Source: Cercospora beticola | Lineage: Eukaryota; Ascomycota; Dothideomycetes; Mycosphaerellales; Mycosphaerellaceae | Length of the DNA stretch: 64,000 nt | Direction: 5' to 3' | Assembly: GCF_033473495.1 (NCBI RefSeq) | Contig: NC_088936.1 | Span: 3,782,001 to 3,846,000, forward strand | Shown here: piece after piece, positions 21,930 to 32,665 of the stretch | Position numbering within the stretch: the first letter of the stretch is position 1 | Layout: every line of letters starts with the position of its first letter | Program-made: the position numbers and the translations under genes | Notes under the pieces: generated by a model | Told to the model about the DNA's origin: nothing | Seen by the model: the letters and a program-made list of their open reading frames with translations, nothing else | The model's database searches: none

Positions 21930-23569
21930 TTATTCGTCCGGGGGACAATCAGTTGGTTCTGTCTCGTTCGTGAAGAAGAGAGGATCTCCATCGTTGTGGA
22001 TCTTGTCGTGCTCCTTGTAGTCGCAATCACGGTGAATATCGATGTTCCGTGCGCGCAAACGAGCGAAAGAATCATCATATGGTTGCACAGGATCACAGCC
22101 CATGGCTCCATGCCCCACACTGTACAAGCATATTTCTTTCAGGCTTTGGAAGCGCTCGTCTTCTGCGAGCTCTGCTAATGCGCGCATGGCTTTTTTGCTC
22201 ACCACTGTGGTCACCATGCTTCCTGGGTCCGAGGAAATAGCCAGACGCTCGATTGTAAACGGAAGCGCTGTCCTGAGATCGAGTGGGGCTGTCGTTTCGT
22301 CATGCTCCTCGCTCTCAGCCTCCAGCGTCGCTTGTATCTTGGGGAGTGGAGGTGGATTAGTCCAAATAAAGGTCTTGTAGTCACGGTCCCAATCCGCTGC
22401 TCGGAGGCAGTCAAGTTGTTTGAGCTTAGGGAAGCTAGTTGAGATCTCAGGTAGAAGTCCACCAATGTCTTCCAGAGACAAGCTCTCGAGCCATGGACCG
22501 TGCTGCTTTGACAGTGCACGCCAGAGCTCCGACCTCTCGTTCCAGTTGCTCATATCCGAGTCGACAGACTTGAAGGACAACAATCGCCTGCACGCTTGAA
22601 TAAACATAATGCGTGCTTGTAGCGTCATGCCCACGAAACAGAAGCCGAGCGCCTCGACAGAAGAACTGCCTGGTAGCAAGACATAGTCTGAGTCTTCGTC
22701 ACGCCCCTGTCCCACGTGTGAAAGATTCAGGACCTTGATGTTCGGTAGCAGAAATAGGCAAGCAACGCTTGACGGACTGGCATAGAAAGCATCTTGGTTG
22801 TGTCTCCACTCCGTGTAGCTGCAGATCGAGACCATGCGCAGTGAGGTAAATCCAGGGGGCCAAACGGCACCAATTGTCAAGGAGTCATATACAGATCGAA
22901 CTGCTGTGCAGAGGAAGATGAGGGGATCCTCTTCGCCAAACTCGATGCTTTCGTCATCGTATCTGTGTCTATGATCAGTAAATAGAAAGATGCTTCATGT
23001 CGCATCGGGACGTACTTGAGAAAATTGAGGCGATCAAGTCTGGGTGCAAGCGCGAACAACATGCCCTTGATGGGCTCGTCCCAACCATCTCGAATCCTCT
23101 CTGTCCACTTGTAGGTTTCTTCTGGAGACATATGGAGCTTGTCCATCATGATCATCCTGTAGTCTACCAATTCAACTGGCTGGTAGAACTTCGCGTCCAG
23201 GGTAGAATGATCTTCATAGCACTCAATCGTTCCATCGGCTTTGTTGTAAAGGTCCTCCCATGTGTATGACCATGACTTCCACTTCTCGAAGCCTGGTCTG
23301 ATACCCCATGATTCAAAGGCTCGTAGATGCCAAATGGCATCTGGATCACTGATAGCCCGACGTAGGAGAGTTGCCGACGTCAACGGTAGTCTGTCGTGCT
23401 GGATTTTGAACTCTGCATGGAGTCTCTGATTTTGTTCGAGCCGCTGCTCGACGTGGCGAAAGGTTGCTGAGCATGAGAGGGCGAGGTTCAAGATGCTGTC
23501 CACTGGGACGAGTTCGGCGATAGACGCGACCAGCTCTTCTGGAAGCGAAAGGAGCCGAGAGTCGCCCAT
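21930..23569 (-). CDS. F-box protein
   Basis: Exons are complement(23016..23569) and complement(21930..22962) around a 53-bp intron; the product is 528 aa. Splicing joins NFLK to YDDESIEFGEEDP in frame. An F-box begins at about residue 5 (LLSLPEELVASIAELVPVDSILNLALSCSATF), the segment that binds Skp1 in SCF ubiquitin ligases. The rest has leucine-rich stretches such as LPNIKVLNLSHVGQG and LESLSLEDIGGLLPEI, suggesting degenerate leucine-rich repeats for substrate recognition. I chose ATG 23569 because the F-box follows immediately; the open frame upstream is Arg/Pro-rich leader. Such genes are numerous and variable in fungi, so the target is unknown. Confidence 0.85.
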
Positions 23570-24383
23570 TGTGTTACTCAGTTGTCTGATTGGTCTGTTT
23601 GTCCGAGGACGCTGATTGGGTAACTGAGATACGGTCGTGCGCGGCGGTGGAGGAACGGCGACGGCGGCGCGGATGACAGCGGCAGCAGTGACGGCGATGC
23701 GATGGTGACAGAAGGGCGCAGGCGATAGCGCGCAATCTCGGCGTCGTTGTCGCCGTCGCTGTTGTGGTCGATGTTGCGGTTGCGAGCGAAGATGGCTGAT
23801 AGTACGCAATGTTCATTCTAGTTCCTGTTTTGCTTTCTGGTGGAAGCCTGCTTGCCCTGCAACTGACGAACCTCCTCAGCCTACACGACCAGAATGGGTG
23901 CTGATCGGACCGTGAGGTAGACACACGACAATACAATCGGCGCATGTGGAAGTGCAGCTTCACGATGCCGTGTGCGACCTGTTCGGACATGGCCGCATCC
24001 CATGTTACATCGAGACAGCATGTGGATAGCGGAGACATGGGCGGCATCTCAAGACACGTCAGATGCAACTTTTGGTGACGAGTACCACTGTTCAACGACG
24101 CAGAGTCATGTGCTCACTTGTTCGAGGTTGAGCCGCAGAGCAATTGTGCTTGTCCCACAGAGCTTGGCCATATTCAGCACGAGGCTGCAAATGTAGCCAC
24201 TACTTTGGGTAGAGTGCATACTGGTTCGCAGGGGTTCGCAGGTAGGTGATACTGACCGTACATTTATACGATCGCAGAACATCCGCTCCTTGATCTGCAT
24301 GCAAGACCTGTTGCTCAACATCACGACCCGATCGCCAGCACATTTCCGAACCAAGAACTGCCACTCATAATTGGGATTCCAAC
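23570..24383. other. Divergent intergenic region with GC-rich triplet tract
   Basis: These 814 bp separate the F-box gene from the 358-aa gene. At 23640-23780 the sequence is rich in GGC/GAC triplets, giving Arg/Ala runs in any frame; I take it for F-box leader. No gene is supported in it. Confidence 0.4.
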
Positions 24384-25460
24384 ATGCCACCCATGGCAGG
24401 AGTCGAGCAATGCATTGTCGCCATTGTCTCAGCTTTTCGTGGTGGGGCCGAGCTTCTGGAAGCGACGTGGGAGCAGAGATTCGGGAGCAGGCGACTCGCA
24501 GAGACTGAGTACGAGCTCCCGGTGAGAGAGAAGACGCTACAGAATGCCTTGTTCGATGCCGCGAACGTTTGCCAGTCCAAAATGAACGAGCGACAACGTC
24601 AACTGCAGAAACGTTTCGCCATTGGAGATTCTAATGCCATGTCAGAGCTCAGCGCAATAATGGTCCACTTGCAAGTACAAGTCATCAATGCTTTGCAAAC
24701 TGCGAGATGTTCCGGAGGCGATACTCTTGACTTCACGAGCTTGCAGAGCACTGTAATGATCATGAGAAGCAACACGCTGCAAAGTATGGAACGTCTTAGT
24801 CAACGTCTGCTCTCTGGAACAGCGTCCGACGGCATAGCGAAGCAGCTGTTACAAAGGCGACAATCTGATCCATTCGGCTCGAAGGGGTCAAATCACTCTA
24901 TGAGCTCAACCTCGATGCACGATCCTGCAGTGGAACGCCGGCGTCGATACAGGGCCAGTCTTGGTCCGCTCACCGCCGTCAGTCGATACGATTCCCCAAC
25001 AACAGGAGCAGCATACATGCAGTTTCGCGCAGAAGACAGAGTGCACCTTGACCGACTAGCCTCTCTTTGGTCGATCAGTTCAGTCAGTAGCTGTCGGAGC
25101 ATTTCCGATTCCAGCTCCTCGTGTGGATCGTCGATATCATCTCATATAGGAGAGATTGAAGTCCCAGAGACTGCACAGGCCACGCGGCGTATTGTTCTTG
25201 CTCCGCGGGTGGAAACGAAGGCGGACGAGGGAGCCATTCGGAAACCGCCACCATCAGCGCTGCCTCGCCATGATCCAATACCAGAGGTTCTTCACCATCC
25301 AGCAAAGAAGGACGCGGTTCCGGATTCTCCCGCTCCTCTTCTCGAAGCGATGGATCGCAAAGATGCATTGTCAACAAAATCGCGCAAAAACAAGGGCTAT
25401 CAAGCTGTTTCAAAGGTTTTGAGCAGAGTTGCAAACCGTTACAGAAAGTTGCGGTCATGA
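24384..25460 (+). CDS. Hypothetical fungal protein, helical N-terminus and Ser-rich tail
   Basis: A single-exon frame of 358 aa. Residues 1-145 are predicted helical by eye (GVEQCIVAIVSAFRGGAELL, then QNALFDAANVCQSKMNERQRQ, then TVMIMRSNTLQSMERLSQRL), which recalls helical N-terminal domains of fungal STAND/HeLo-like proteins, but I cannot assign it. Residues 150-350 are Ser- and Pro-rich and end in a basic patch (SRKNKGYQAVSKVLSRVANRYRK). The stop codon lies four bases before the first copy of the duplicated relic described next, so the 3' flank may have been altered by that rearrangement. Confidence 0.6.
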   Translation: MPPMAGVEQCIVAIVSAFRGGAELLEATWEQRFGSRRLAETEYELPVREKTLQNALFDAANVCQSKMNERQRQLQKRFAIGDSNAMSELSAIMVHLQVQVINALQTARCSGGDTLDFTSLQSTVMIMRSNTLQSMERLSQRLLSGTASDGIAKQLLQRRQSDPFGSKGSNHSMSSTSMHDPAVERRRRYRASLGPLTAVSRYDSPTTGAAYMQFRAEDRVHLDRLASLWSISSVSSCRSISDSSSSCGSSISSHIGEIEVPETAQATRRIVLAPRVETKADEGAIRKPPPSALPRHDPIPEVLHHPAKKDAVPDSPAPLLEAMDRKDALSTKSRKNKGYQAVSKVLSRVANRYRKLRS

Positions 25461-25463
25461 GAC

Positions 25464-25676
25464 GCCCTAGTTGTGGACAGCAAAACGGAAACTGGGCAAT
25501 ACGCTTGCTTTGCGATCTCTCTCACACGAGCTTGAATCTGCGGCTGCCTCGCTTGTCGAGGCAGAGTGCCTTAGCTATGCTGCACAACGCGGAGCTACGA
25601 GGATCAAAAAGGCACTTCAGTTCTTCGGTCAGAGGAGTATGGAGCTTCAGTCCTGGTTTCTGTTTTGCTTTCCGGC
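25464..25676. repeat. Relic duplication, copy 1 (213 bp)
   Basis: This segment is a diverged direct copy of 26493-26700. Both start with GCC(C/T)TAGTTGTGGAC and end with the identical 19-mer TTCTGTTTTGCTTTCCGGC (25658-25676 here). Intervening blocks match with many transitions and a few indels. It starts four bases after the stop codon of the upstream gene. On the minus strand it reads like a second, truncated beginning of the relic gene, implying a tandem unit of about 1.02 kb. Confidence 0.75.
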
Positions 25677-25813
25677 AGCAGACGCCTTTGTTCTCGTATG
25701 CAAGGGTGTTCTGGTATACATGGATATTTGGTATATATTAGACATTATCGTTCTCTAGGACCTATTCTCTTCTAGCCATATTACATGCTTTTGCGCGATT
25801 GCGAACTTTCAGT

Positions 25814-25891
25814 AACAGTTCCAAGATATGAAAACCTGCCGTTACGCGCAGAAAAAACTCGAAAAACAGTTCTAAGATAGTGAAGCATGCC
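25814..25891. repeat. 51-bp tandem repeat inside the relic
   Basis: AACAGTTCCAAGATATGAAA at 25814 and AACAGTTCTAAGATAGTGAA at 25865 begin two tandem copies with a 51-bp period, each continuing to a ..TGCC end. In the minus reading they give FHILELL and FTILELF. The region is AT-rich and includes a run of ten A (about 25932-25941). Confidence 0.6.
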
Positions 25892-25966
25892 CTTAGTCTA
25901 CGCTGTCTTACCATGATAGTTAGTAATGCGTAAAAAAAAAATGTTCGCATTCAGTAGCGCAAGTCG

Positions 25967-26476
25967 TTAACGCTTTAGGAAAGCCTTTTCGCCTTGTCCG
26001 GCTCGTATAGCTACGAGTATAGCTGCAATATTCGTATTAAGCGGTTTATCTATATGCTTCTTGCGAGGACGTAGTGTCGATGCTTCTATAGATAGCGGCT
26101 TCTTGCAGGCATTTTCGCCCTAGCCGGCGCGAGCAGTAGCTAGTATAGTAGCAATATTAGAAGGAAGCTCTTCGTCGACTGCTTTGCGCTTCTAGGATGT
26201 TGTTAGGGAAAGCACTTAATCCTTAGGCTTAACTTTGTTTACGGTCTTAACGGTTAGTAGCTTAATCTCGAACTCGCAAGGGTTATCTTTACTGTCTGCG
26301 ACTTCTATTACCTTGCGCTTCCTCGATGTCGATCTAGAAAGCCCCTAATCCTCGGCTTCGACATCGTCCGCAGTATTAATATTCAGTATTTCAAGGTCGA
26401 TCTCAGAAGCTTCCTCGTCACTGTCCGCAATAACTTATTCTTACGCAGGGCTGTCGGATGATTCTCGGGCCCGCAT
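25967..26476 (-). pseudogene. Stop-riddled relic gene with RIP-like nonsense changes
   Basis: On the minus strand, ATG at 26476 opens a frame of 170 codons to TAA at 25969-25967 with no frameshift. It is interrupted by six internal stops at plus positions 26441-43, 26435-37, 26345-47, 26216-18, 26192-94 and 26120-22. All are TAA or TAG, each one C-to-T transition from CAA/CAG (Gln). The product is rich in Lys, Glu, Asp and Ser and internally duplicated: TSRKRKVIEVADS pairs with TSxKRKAVDEE, and NIATILATARAGxGENA pairs with NIAAILVAIRAGQGEKA. In the second module the Gln is intact exactly where the first has TAG. This matches repeat-induced point mutation (CpA to TpA). I recognise no named family. 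Confidence 0.7.
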
Positions 26477-26492
26477 GGTCATCTTTGAAGCT

Positions 26493-26700
26493 GCCTTAGT
26501 TGTGGACGGCAAGACGGATCTTGGGAATGACGTTCACTTTGCAATCTCTCGCGGACTGGACTCCACGGCTGCTTTGCTTATCGAGACTAGGCGCCTTAGC
26601 TACGCCGCACGAGGCGGAGATACGACGATCGAAAGGGCACTCGAGTTCACGGACAGAGGAGCACGGAGTCTCAATCCTAAGTTCTGTTTTGCTTTCCGGC
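26493..26700. repeat. Relic duplication, copy 2 (208 bp)
   Basis: This is the partner of 25464-25676, ending with the same 19-mer at 26682-26700. It lies immediately upstream (minus-strand sense) of the relic frame starting at 26476. A plus-strand frame of 76 codons (26475-26705) crosses it but has no support beyond the repeat itself. The order of the two copies and the relic frame suggests that a unit of about 1.02 kb was tandemly duplicated and one unit was truncated. Confidence 0.75.
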
Positions 26701-27243
26701 GGTAGGCTGCCTGATCTTCAGGCTCGGAAGATGTGCCGGATCGGCTCAATATTTATGCAGTGCCTGCCCTGGAAGATGGCAAGGCACCAAGCAGGTAGCT
26801 GGATTTGAGAAGGATAAGGAAGGCGTGCGACTTTACTAAACTTCAGATGAATGGGGATTGGTACTCCCTACACCGATGGCAGTGCGGTTAAGGATGTGAT
26901 TTCTGTAATCAAGTTACTTTACCGAGACGCTCAATCAAGCAACTGCCCCTAACAACCGTTGAATTCACGAACAGAGATACATTCACCCCCGCCGTCAACA
27001 ACTCGCCAACCAGACATTGCATCGTGCGTATCTCGTCTAGTATTGATCTTGCGCTGCCGTTGCGCTGCAAGCCGACCGGGATGGTCATAGACATCTTCGC
27101 TCTGAGTCAACCCCAGCTCAGACCTTCTCTCTGCGGAAGCACCTCGTTCAAACCCCACGGACGCAATCCTAAGTCTCATACTTTCGTCAGTTATTCGTCA
27201 AAAGTATTCCACTCATTTGAAATCCAACTGCGATACCGCCTCT
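26701..27243. other. Intergenic region between relic and DPP V
   Basis: These 543 bp contain no convincing gene. Short minus-strand frames (about 26909-27179) lack domains. The region should include the 3' end of the DPP V transcript. Confidence 0.45.
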
Positions 27244-29448
27244 TCACTGCGTGATCGCATTATCACTCAGCTTATCGATTTTTCCCGTCCAATAGTTGAT
27301 CCAATTGAAAATCTCCTGATGCCAGAATAAACTGTTTTCTGGATGAGTGATGTAGTGTCCCTCGTCAGAAAACTTCAAAAACCTCGAAGGAACACCGAGG
27401 TACTGCAGCACAGTGAAGACGGTAAAACCTTCACTGATCGGGATTCGGTAGTCCTTCTCGCTATGAATGACAAACATGGGAGTAGACCAATTGCTCGCAT
27501 ATTGCAAAGGGTCCCAGCGATCGTACACTGACCGACCCGGCTGTTCGAATAGCGTGCCATTGAATTGATTGACAGCGAAATCGATGCCGTCTTGTGCCCA
27601 CAGGCTGTATGTGCTCGTGACGCCGTCGTGATTGACGAGAGCTTTAAATTGACGCCCGAGATTTCGTCCCTGGATCCAGTTCATCATGTACCCGCCGAAT
27701 GATGCTCCGGCTCCAATGGAGTTGCTGCAATTGATGTATTGAAAATTATCGCAGGCATACTTGTGAGCGTTCACGAGATCATCGTACGTCAGGCCGCCCC
27801 ATTCGCCTTGTATGCGATCAGTCAGAGCCTGGCCGTATGATGTACTGCCAGTGGGGTTTGGGAGCACCACAATGTATCCTTGGTCAGCCCAGGTCTTGAA
27901 ATTCCACCTGGTACTCCATAGGCTTCCTGCAAAGGACTGCGGACCTCCATGGACAATGAAAGCCATGCTGTAAACTTTCTTCGGGTCAAAGTTTGTTGGA
28001 AAGACCATGAAAGCCTGCTGTTGATCTCCTAAGGTTCCCTCGTACCAGTAGGAGTCGATGTCGTGCGGGCCAAGACCAACGAGCTCTGAATCCCGCTCAT
28101 TGGATTTGTAGTAGTAATGCGTATCCCCATCTGGAGCTACCGTATAGAGCAAGAACGAGGCCCAAGCAGCGTCTGCTGAGACTAGCGCCTTGCCATCCGG
28201 AAGGAAGAAGAAGTCTCTGACTTTCGTAGCGCCTGTGACATTTGTAGGCTTGTAGTTCGCAGGCGCATCTGCTGGTATCGGGAAAAGTCGTGTTGCTGCA
28301 TAGTAGTCGACTTTAGCATAGAGCTCCTTACTTCCGGGCGTCCATTTGTAGCCATCCACGGAGTAACCCCAATCTTCTGCTACTGCGTGAACTTCCTTGC
28401 TACCCACATCCGCCACATACAACCTAAAGCGATCCCAACCATATGCAGGGTCATCCTGCTGACTGTATGCGACTTTCCTGCCGTCTGGTGAGAATTTGGG
28501 ACCATAGGTGAAGCCCCGAGAATTAACTGGCGCTTTGCTGCCTGGACCATTCAGCTGCTCTGGAGCGGAAGAACCGTCGTGAGGAACGAGATATATGTAG
28601 TTGACAGTGTGAATTCCTTTGGGCCGATCTGGAGCGAGTGTCAGAAATGCCACCAGTGACCCGTCTGGGCTCAGATCGTAGTCGCCGGGGTCACGGTCAT
28701 TTCCAACCTGAGGACTCTCCGGTCTTGTGACATTATAATTGAGGTTTCGTAGCAGATTCTTTGTCGTTCCATCAAAAGTATAGCCGGAAGGGTTGCTGCT
28801 CTTCTTGAGCACGCCAGAGAAAATTGCGTACCGCTCCTGAGGGATGTAGCTATCGAGGTAGGTTACTGGAAACGCTTCGTATAGCATGCCTTTGTGAGCA
28901 GGCTTCGTTGCCAATTCTTCGTTGTACGCGGACCCATTGTTCGCATACGCCAAACAGTTGATCACGAAATTGATATCGTCCGAAGAGGTGGTCGCAGCTT
29001 TGAGTCCCGCGTATGGTGCTGGCAAAGAAGCCACCAGGTGGGGCTCAGCTTTGGCATCGACGAGATCTAGAGTGTATAGAGTCACCCCTCCCGGAGTGTC
29101 TGGATTGGTTGTGTTGACATACAGGACTGAAGTATTGGTCGGCCCTACCCAGACGGCTTCGGAGACATTGGCGTTCCATGGCAGATCAGTAATGTCCCCA
29201 GTCGGAAGATGCAAAAGCTTCCATGTCGTTGACGCTTCGTGCTTTTCGAACGAATAGTTTTTGCTTGTGTAGAATGCCCATTCTCCGCTTGGGTTAGGAA
29301 TCGCAGGACTGTACCGTGGTGCTGATATCATTTGCCTGTCGCCTTCAGTGAGCTGCGATGGTTTGACTAATCGTTATACTGACTCGGGCGTGATGCATCG
29401 TGCCAATGGCAACAAGATCGCCGCCAATGCAGCGTATCGGTTGTTCAT
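27244..29448 (-). CDS. DPP5: Secreted dipeptidyl-peptidase V (S9C prolyl oligopeptidase family)
   Basis: Exons are complement(29384..29448) and complement(27244..29335), 718 aa, with a 48-bp intron (GTCAGT..CTCACTGA..CAG). Exon 1 gives the signal peptide MNNRYAALAAILLPLARC, and splicing creates ITPEQMISAPRYSPAIPNPSG, matching the mature N-terminus of fungal DPP V. The enzyme removes X-Ala, His-Ser and similar dipeptides from extracellular peptides. An N-terminal beta-propeller precedes the hydrolase domain. The nucleophile is Ser567 in GAGASFGGY, with Asp650 in HSEKDYRIP and His682 in SDEGHY. The oxyanion-side motif HGGPQ is also present. Many N-glycosylation sequons fit secretion. Homologues are major secreted proteases and allergens in several moulds. 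Confidence 0.95.
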
Positions 29449-30570
29449 GCTGTTGAAACGCTGCACTGAAGCCGTTCTGAGGTTCTGCAGTTGTATGTCG
29501 GTTTGGAGGACGGCTAATGATGGTCCGTATGTCTAGGCTAGGCAGACCCACACCATTATGGTCGGCAGTTGCACAGCGAGACCTCGCAACGTAGGCATAT
29601 TTTGGTCACCAGCTTTCCTTCAAGCTTTGTGTCTACATGGATATCGATCCACTCAGGACCTAGGTGCTCCGTCGAGCACAACCCAGGTCTGATGCGGCCA
29701 AGGCGGCAAAACAACACAAGCAACCCTATATCCAGTGCCCAGGATCATTACTGATTAATGAACCAATCTCACGCTTTGAAATGCGAAGAAGTCATGCAGG
29801 TCGACACCTGGGTAGACTGAAATGTGCTTCGCGTGAATGGGCATTCGTTATGTGCCATAGATGCACGTTGCGATCAATGAGATTCCCGTGTACTGTATGT
29901 ATTATTCGCATCGCAGGTCACGTAGCCAGTTCGTTTCCTAATAAATGCTAGGCAGGCAGAGCGTGCCTTCGCTTAATTCGCACAAGGATATGCCTGGCAC
30001 TGGAACCAACTGACTGCTGAGCGCAAAGGTCGTGATCTGGACCCGCCTTCAAAGTTACGGATAAACTGTACAAAGAGAGCTGCCGGTTGCTTCCAGCGTT
30101 CAAGTTTCGTCTTCGATTGGCACCGCCGACAATGTAGTCACGCTCTCTCCATTTCCAGCTTCCCAAGCTCGGCTGTTCGTCTTTCGTTGTGTCCCGCTGT
30201 CAATCGATGCTACCGGGTACGGTCCGGGAGCCAAGCTGCGAAGATATCTCCTCGGCATCGTTGCCCTAGGTGCTCGTGTGATGGATGAGGTTTTGGACCG
30301 GGTTGAATCTCGACGTAGTTGTCCTTCCGTCTACGCTTTTCCGATGAGACCCTACAGGCACTTGTGGGCGCGCCCGCATCGTCCTGCCATATTCAGCAGC
30401 AGGTGCTGTAGTGGGCGAAGTCTTCTATGGCCTTGTCCAGACGACGGAGGTTGGGACTGGCTTCACGCCACGGAGTGGTGCTAACGACCCCGCGGTCATT
30501 GCCTCTTGCATCACCTCGGACTTATCAACAGTGTTCGTTTGTCCATTTTGAGTGCCATGCCCAAGCCTCC
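29449..30570. other. Intergenic region upstream of DPP V
   Basis: These 1.1 kb hold the DPP V promoter and the 3' flank of MZM1. Short frames on both strands show no domain or codon pattern I trust. I found no tRNA or repeat. Confidence 0.45.
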
Positions 30571-31022
30571 TCATAGCAAACTTGCGTTTTTCACCTCCTT
30601 GAAGCTCTTAGTAGTACCCTTCAACTTTCCAGCAGTATCATTATCCAGCCTCTGCGTATGCTCATGGATATTCAACTTGTATTTCTCGCCAACATCTCCC
30701 ACTCGTCTCCCTTGCACAACATTTTCCCTCAGGATTTGCGTGACACCCTGTGCATGTTCTACGCCTTGTGCTGCCTCGACACTGTCGGCAGGAAGTTTTG
30801 CGCCGTTGCGGAACTCACTTCGAGCAAAAGCACGGGAAGAGCGGAGCATGTGAGCGTCGCCTAGAAGCGGAGGGTCAGTATAGTTGATGGGTAGGTATAC
30901 CAAGTCGTCTGCGATGTACCGTTGAATGCTATCCCCGTTGCGCGGAGGAGATGGCGGTATGTGGCGAGGACAGCGAAGCGATTCGTGGCGATATCGACGT
31001 GGGAGAGCACTTTGGAGGCCAT
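30571..31022 (-). CDS. MZM1: Mitochondrial LYR-type complex III assembly factor Mzm1
   Basis: Exons are complement(30920..31022) and complement(30571..30860), 130 aa, close to yeast Mzm1 (123 aa). The 59-bp intron (GTACAT..TTCTAG) is needed to join GIAFN to GDAHMLRSSRAFARSEF. Mzm1 (human LYRM7) is a matrix chaperone that holds the Rieske Fe-S protein Rip1 before its insertion into the bc1 complex. The helix ATYRHLLRAT at residues 20-29 carries the LYR-family core, here with Thr for Leu. The ending ILRENVVQGRRV..YKLNIHEHTQRLDND matches the conserved N(I/V)VQG and C-terminal LNxHxxxxLGDN pattern. It is followed by PEX14 on the same strand, 439 bp upstream. Confidence 0.88.
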
Positions 31023-31461
31023 GATGGCGACGTAGAAGTTGCGATCACCGAAGGCGCATTACTATGCCCACGCGAAGATGCTTTGTAGACCAGAGATCGC
31101 GGCGCATGTGAAGGCGCGGACGATGCTCGGGAGTCCGCGCTCAATCGGAACGTTATCAAAATTTGATTCGCCTTTTGACGCCCTCGAATCCCTTCCACGC
31201 CCCTGGCCTCCATGGCTTCACTGCCAGTCGACATCTTCTACTTGTGCTGACCCTCTTCCTGTAGATGCGGCTAGAGTTCAAGCTTTGCATGCTTTCAAAC
31301 AGCGGCTCTGAAATCAGCAACCATGCATGTTGGACATCAAGCACAGGAAAGTCGTCTTCCTCACAACAATAACGAGCACGTATGTTCGGGTCATAAAAGC
31401 TTTCCATACACAACACATATCCAGAACAGTAGAGAATGACGCCCACCCGCCAATGCAATTA
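31023..31461. other. Intergenic region PEX14 to MZM1
   Basis: These 439 bp carry the MZM1 promoter and PEX14 3' flank. Overlapping short frames on both strands have no features. Nothing else is visible. Confidence 0.45.
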
Positions 31462-32665
31462 TTACGATGATCCGTCAACCGCATCCTGCACAGTGCCACT
31501 CTCCTGAACGTTAGGAGTACTGGACGCTCCCTCGGCGGCCGCCGCTTTTGCATCTTCCGACTTCTTCTTTGCAGCTAGTTGCCATGCGGGAATGGCAGCC
31601 TTGCCACCACTATTTCCAAGCAAGCGTGACTGGTAAGGGTTCGAGCTTGTCGATGGTGTGGCTGCGCTAGTATATGGAGACGACGACTTTGTCTCCATTG
31701 CAGGTGAAGAAACGCCGTTTGTGCCATTTGTCGCAGGTTCTTGTACGGCAGGAGCGGAAGAAGTGCCGTTCACTTGCGTGCCGGAGCCCAGAACTTGTCC
31801 GCTGTGTCCCTGAGAGCCGGGAAAGCTGGGTGTCGTCCTGCTTGGTGCAGCTCCACCATCACGCATGCGATTCTGCACCAATGTCTTCAGACTCTTCATT
31901 TCTGTGCCGAGCTCTTTTAGCCTCTCTTCCTGCGCCTGCCTCTCTTTCTCAATGGCCCGTGGTATCAAATCTCGCAACTCGTTCAACTCTCGTGCATTCC
32001 TCTTTGCTTCTTGTTCCCGTTCGTCATTCGCCAGCTTCATTCGAGAAATCACGCTCTCCACTTCGGACAGGGCAGCATCCAATCTCTCCTTCCGCTGCGC
32101 CTCGGCGTTCTTCAGCTCTTCCGTATCGGCAGACAGTTGCTCCAGAAGTTGGAAGGTCTTCTCGAACGCCTCATCCACGCTCTTCTTGTCCTGCTCAAGT
32201 TGAGGCGGCGTTGGGGGCGCGATAAGTGGATAAACATATCGCTTTGCCGTCCAGTACAATCCGTACCCTATGCCAGAAGCAACAGTAGCAGCAATAAAGT
32301 AGTCCCTCCAATCTCGCCTCGGAGGCTCGGGAGGAGGTTGTTGCCAGCCTCCATATGGTTGTTGTGCATAGCCACCATTGTAGTTGTTATATTGTGGTTG
32401 GCGGTACTGGGCGGGAGGCTGCGAGGCCGTGCCAGGCGGGGGCGATTGACCGACGCGCGCGAGTGAAGTATCGATCTCTTCTTGTGTCAAGTTCTTGGAG
32501 CGTAGAAAAGCGACGCGTTGTTCCAGAGGAGCCGAAGCGACGGAGGGGTCTTGGAGGACTATGTTCACATAGTGTCAGTAGGGAAGTGCGAGTCGCACCG
32601 GGCGGGCGGAGAGCGTTTGGCTGCGTACAGGAAATGGCTCCTTCAACCAGGTCCTCGCGGACCAT
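31462..32665 (-). CDS. PEX14: Peroxin 14, docking component of peroxisomal import
   Basis: Exons are complement(32629..32665) and complement(31462..32558) around a 70-bp intron; the product is 377 aa. Splicing gives MVREDLVEGAISFLQDPSVA followed by APLEQRVAFLRSKNLTQEEID, the three-helix Pex14 N-domain that binds Pex5 WxxxF/Y motifs and Pex13. A Pro/Tyr/Gln-rich linker follows, then a hydrophobic segment at about 100-119 (FIAATVASGIGYGLYWTAKR) and a long coiled coil at about 134-254 used for oligomerisation. The C-terminal part is Ser/Pro-rich and probably disordered. The protein sits in the peroxisomal membrane. It is divergent from NDC80 with 284 bp between the starts. Confidence 0.95.

Noticed and set aside
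25967..26476. Reading the relic with TAA/TAG as Gln (ciliate-like code) as a functional gene
   Set aside because: Every other gene in the window uses TAA, TAG or TGA as true stops, so reassignment is not credible; decay by C-to-T change explains it.
29345..29551. Minus-strand frame of 68 codons as the first exon of DPP V
   Set aside because: Its frame gives no signal peptide; the frame starting at 29448 gives one and splices to the conserved ITPEQMISAPR.
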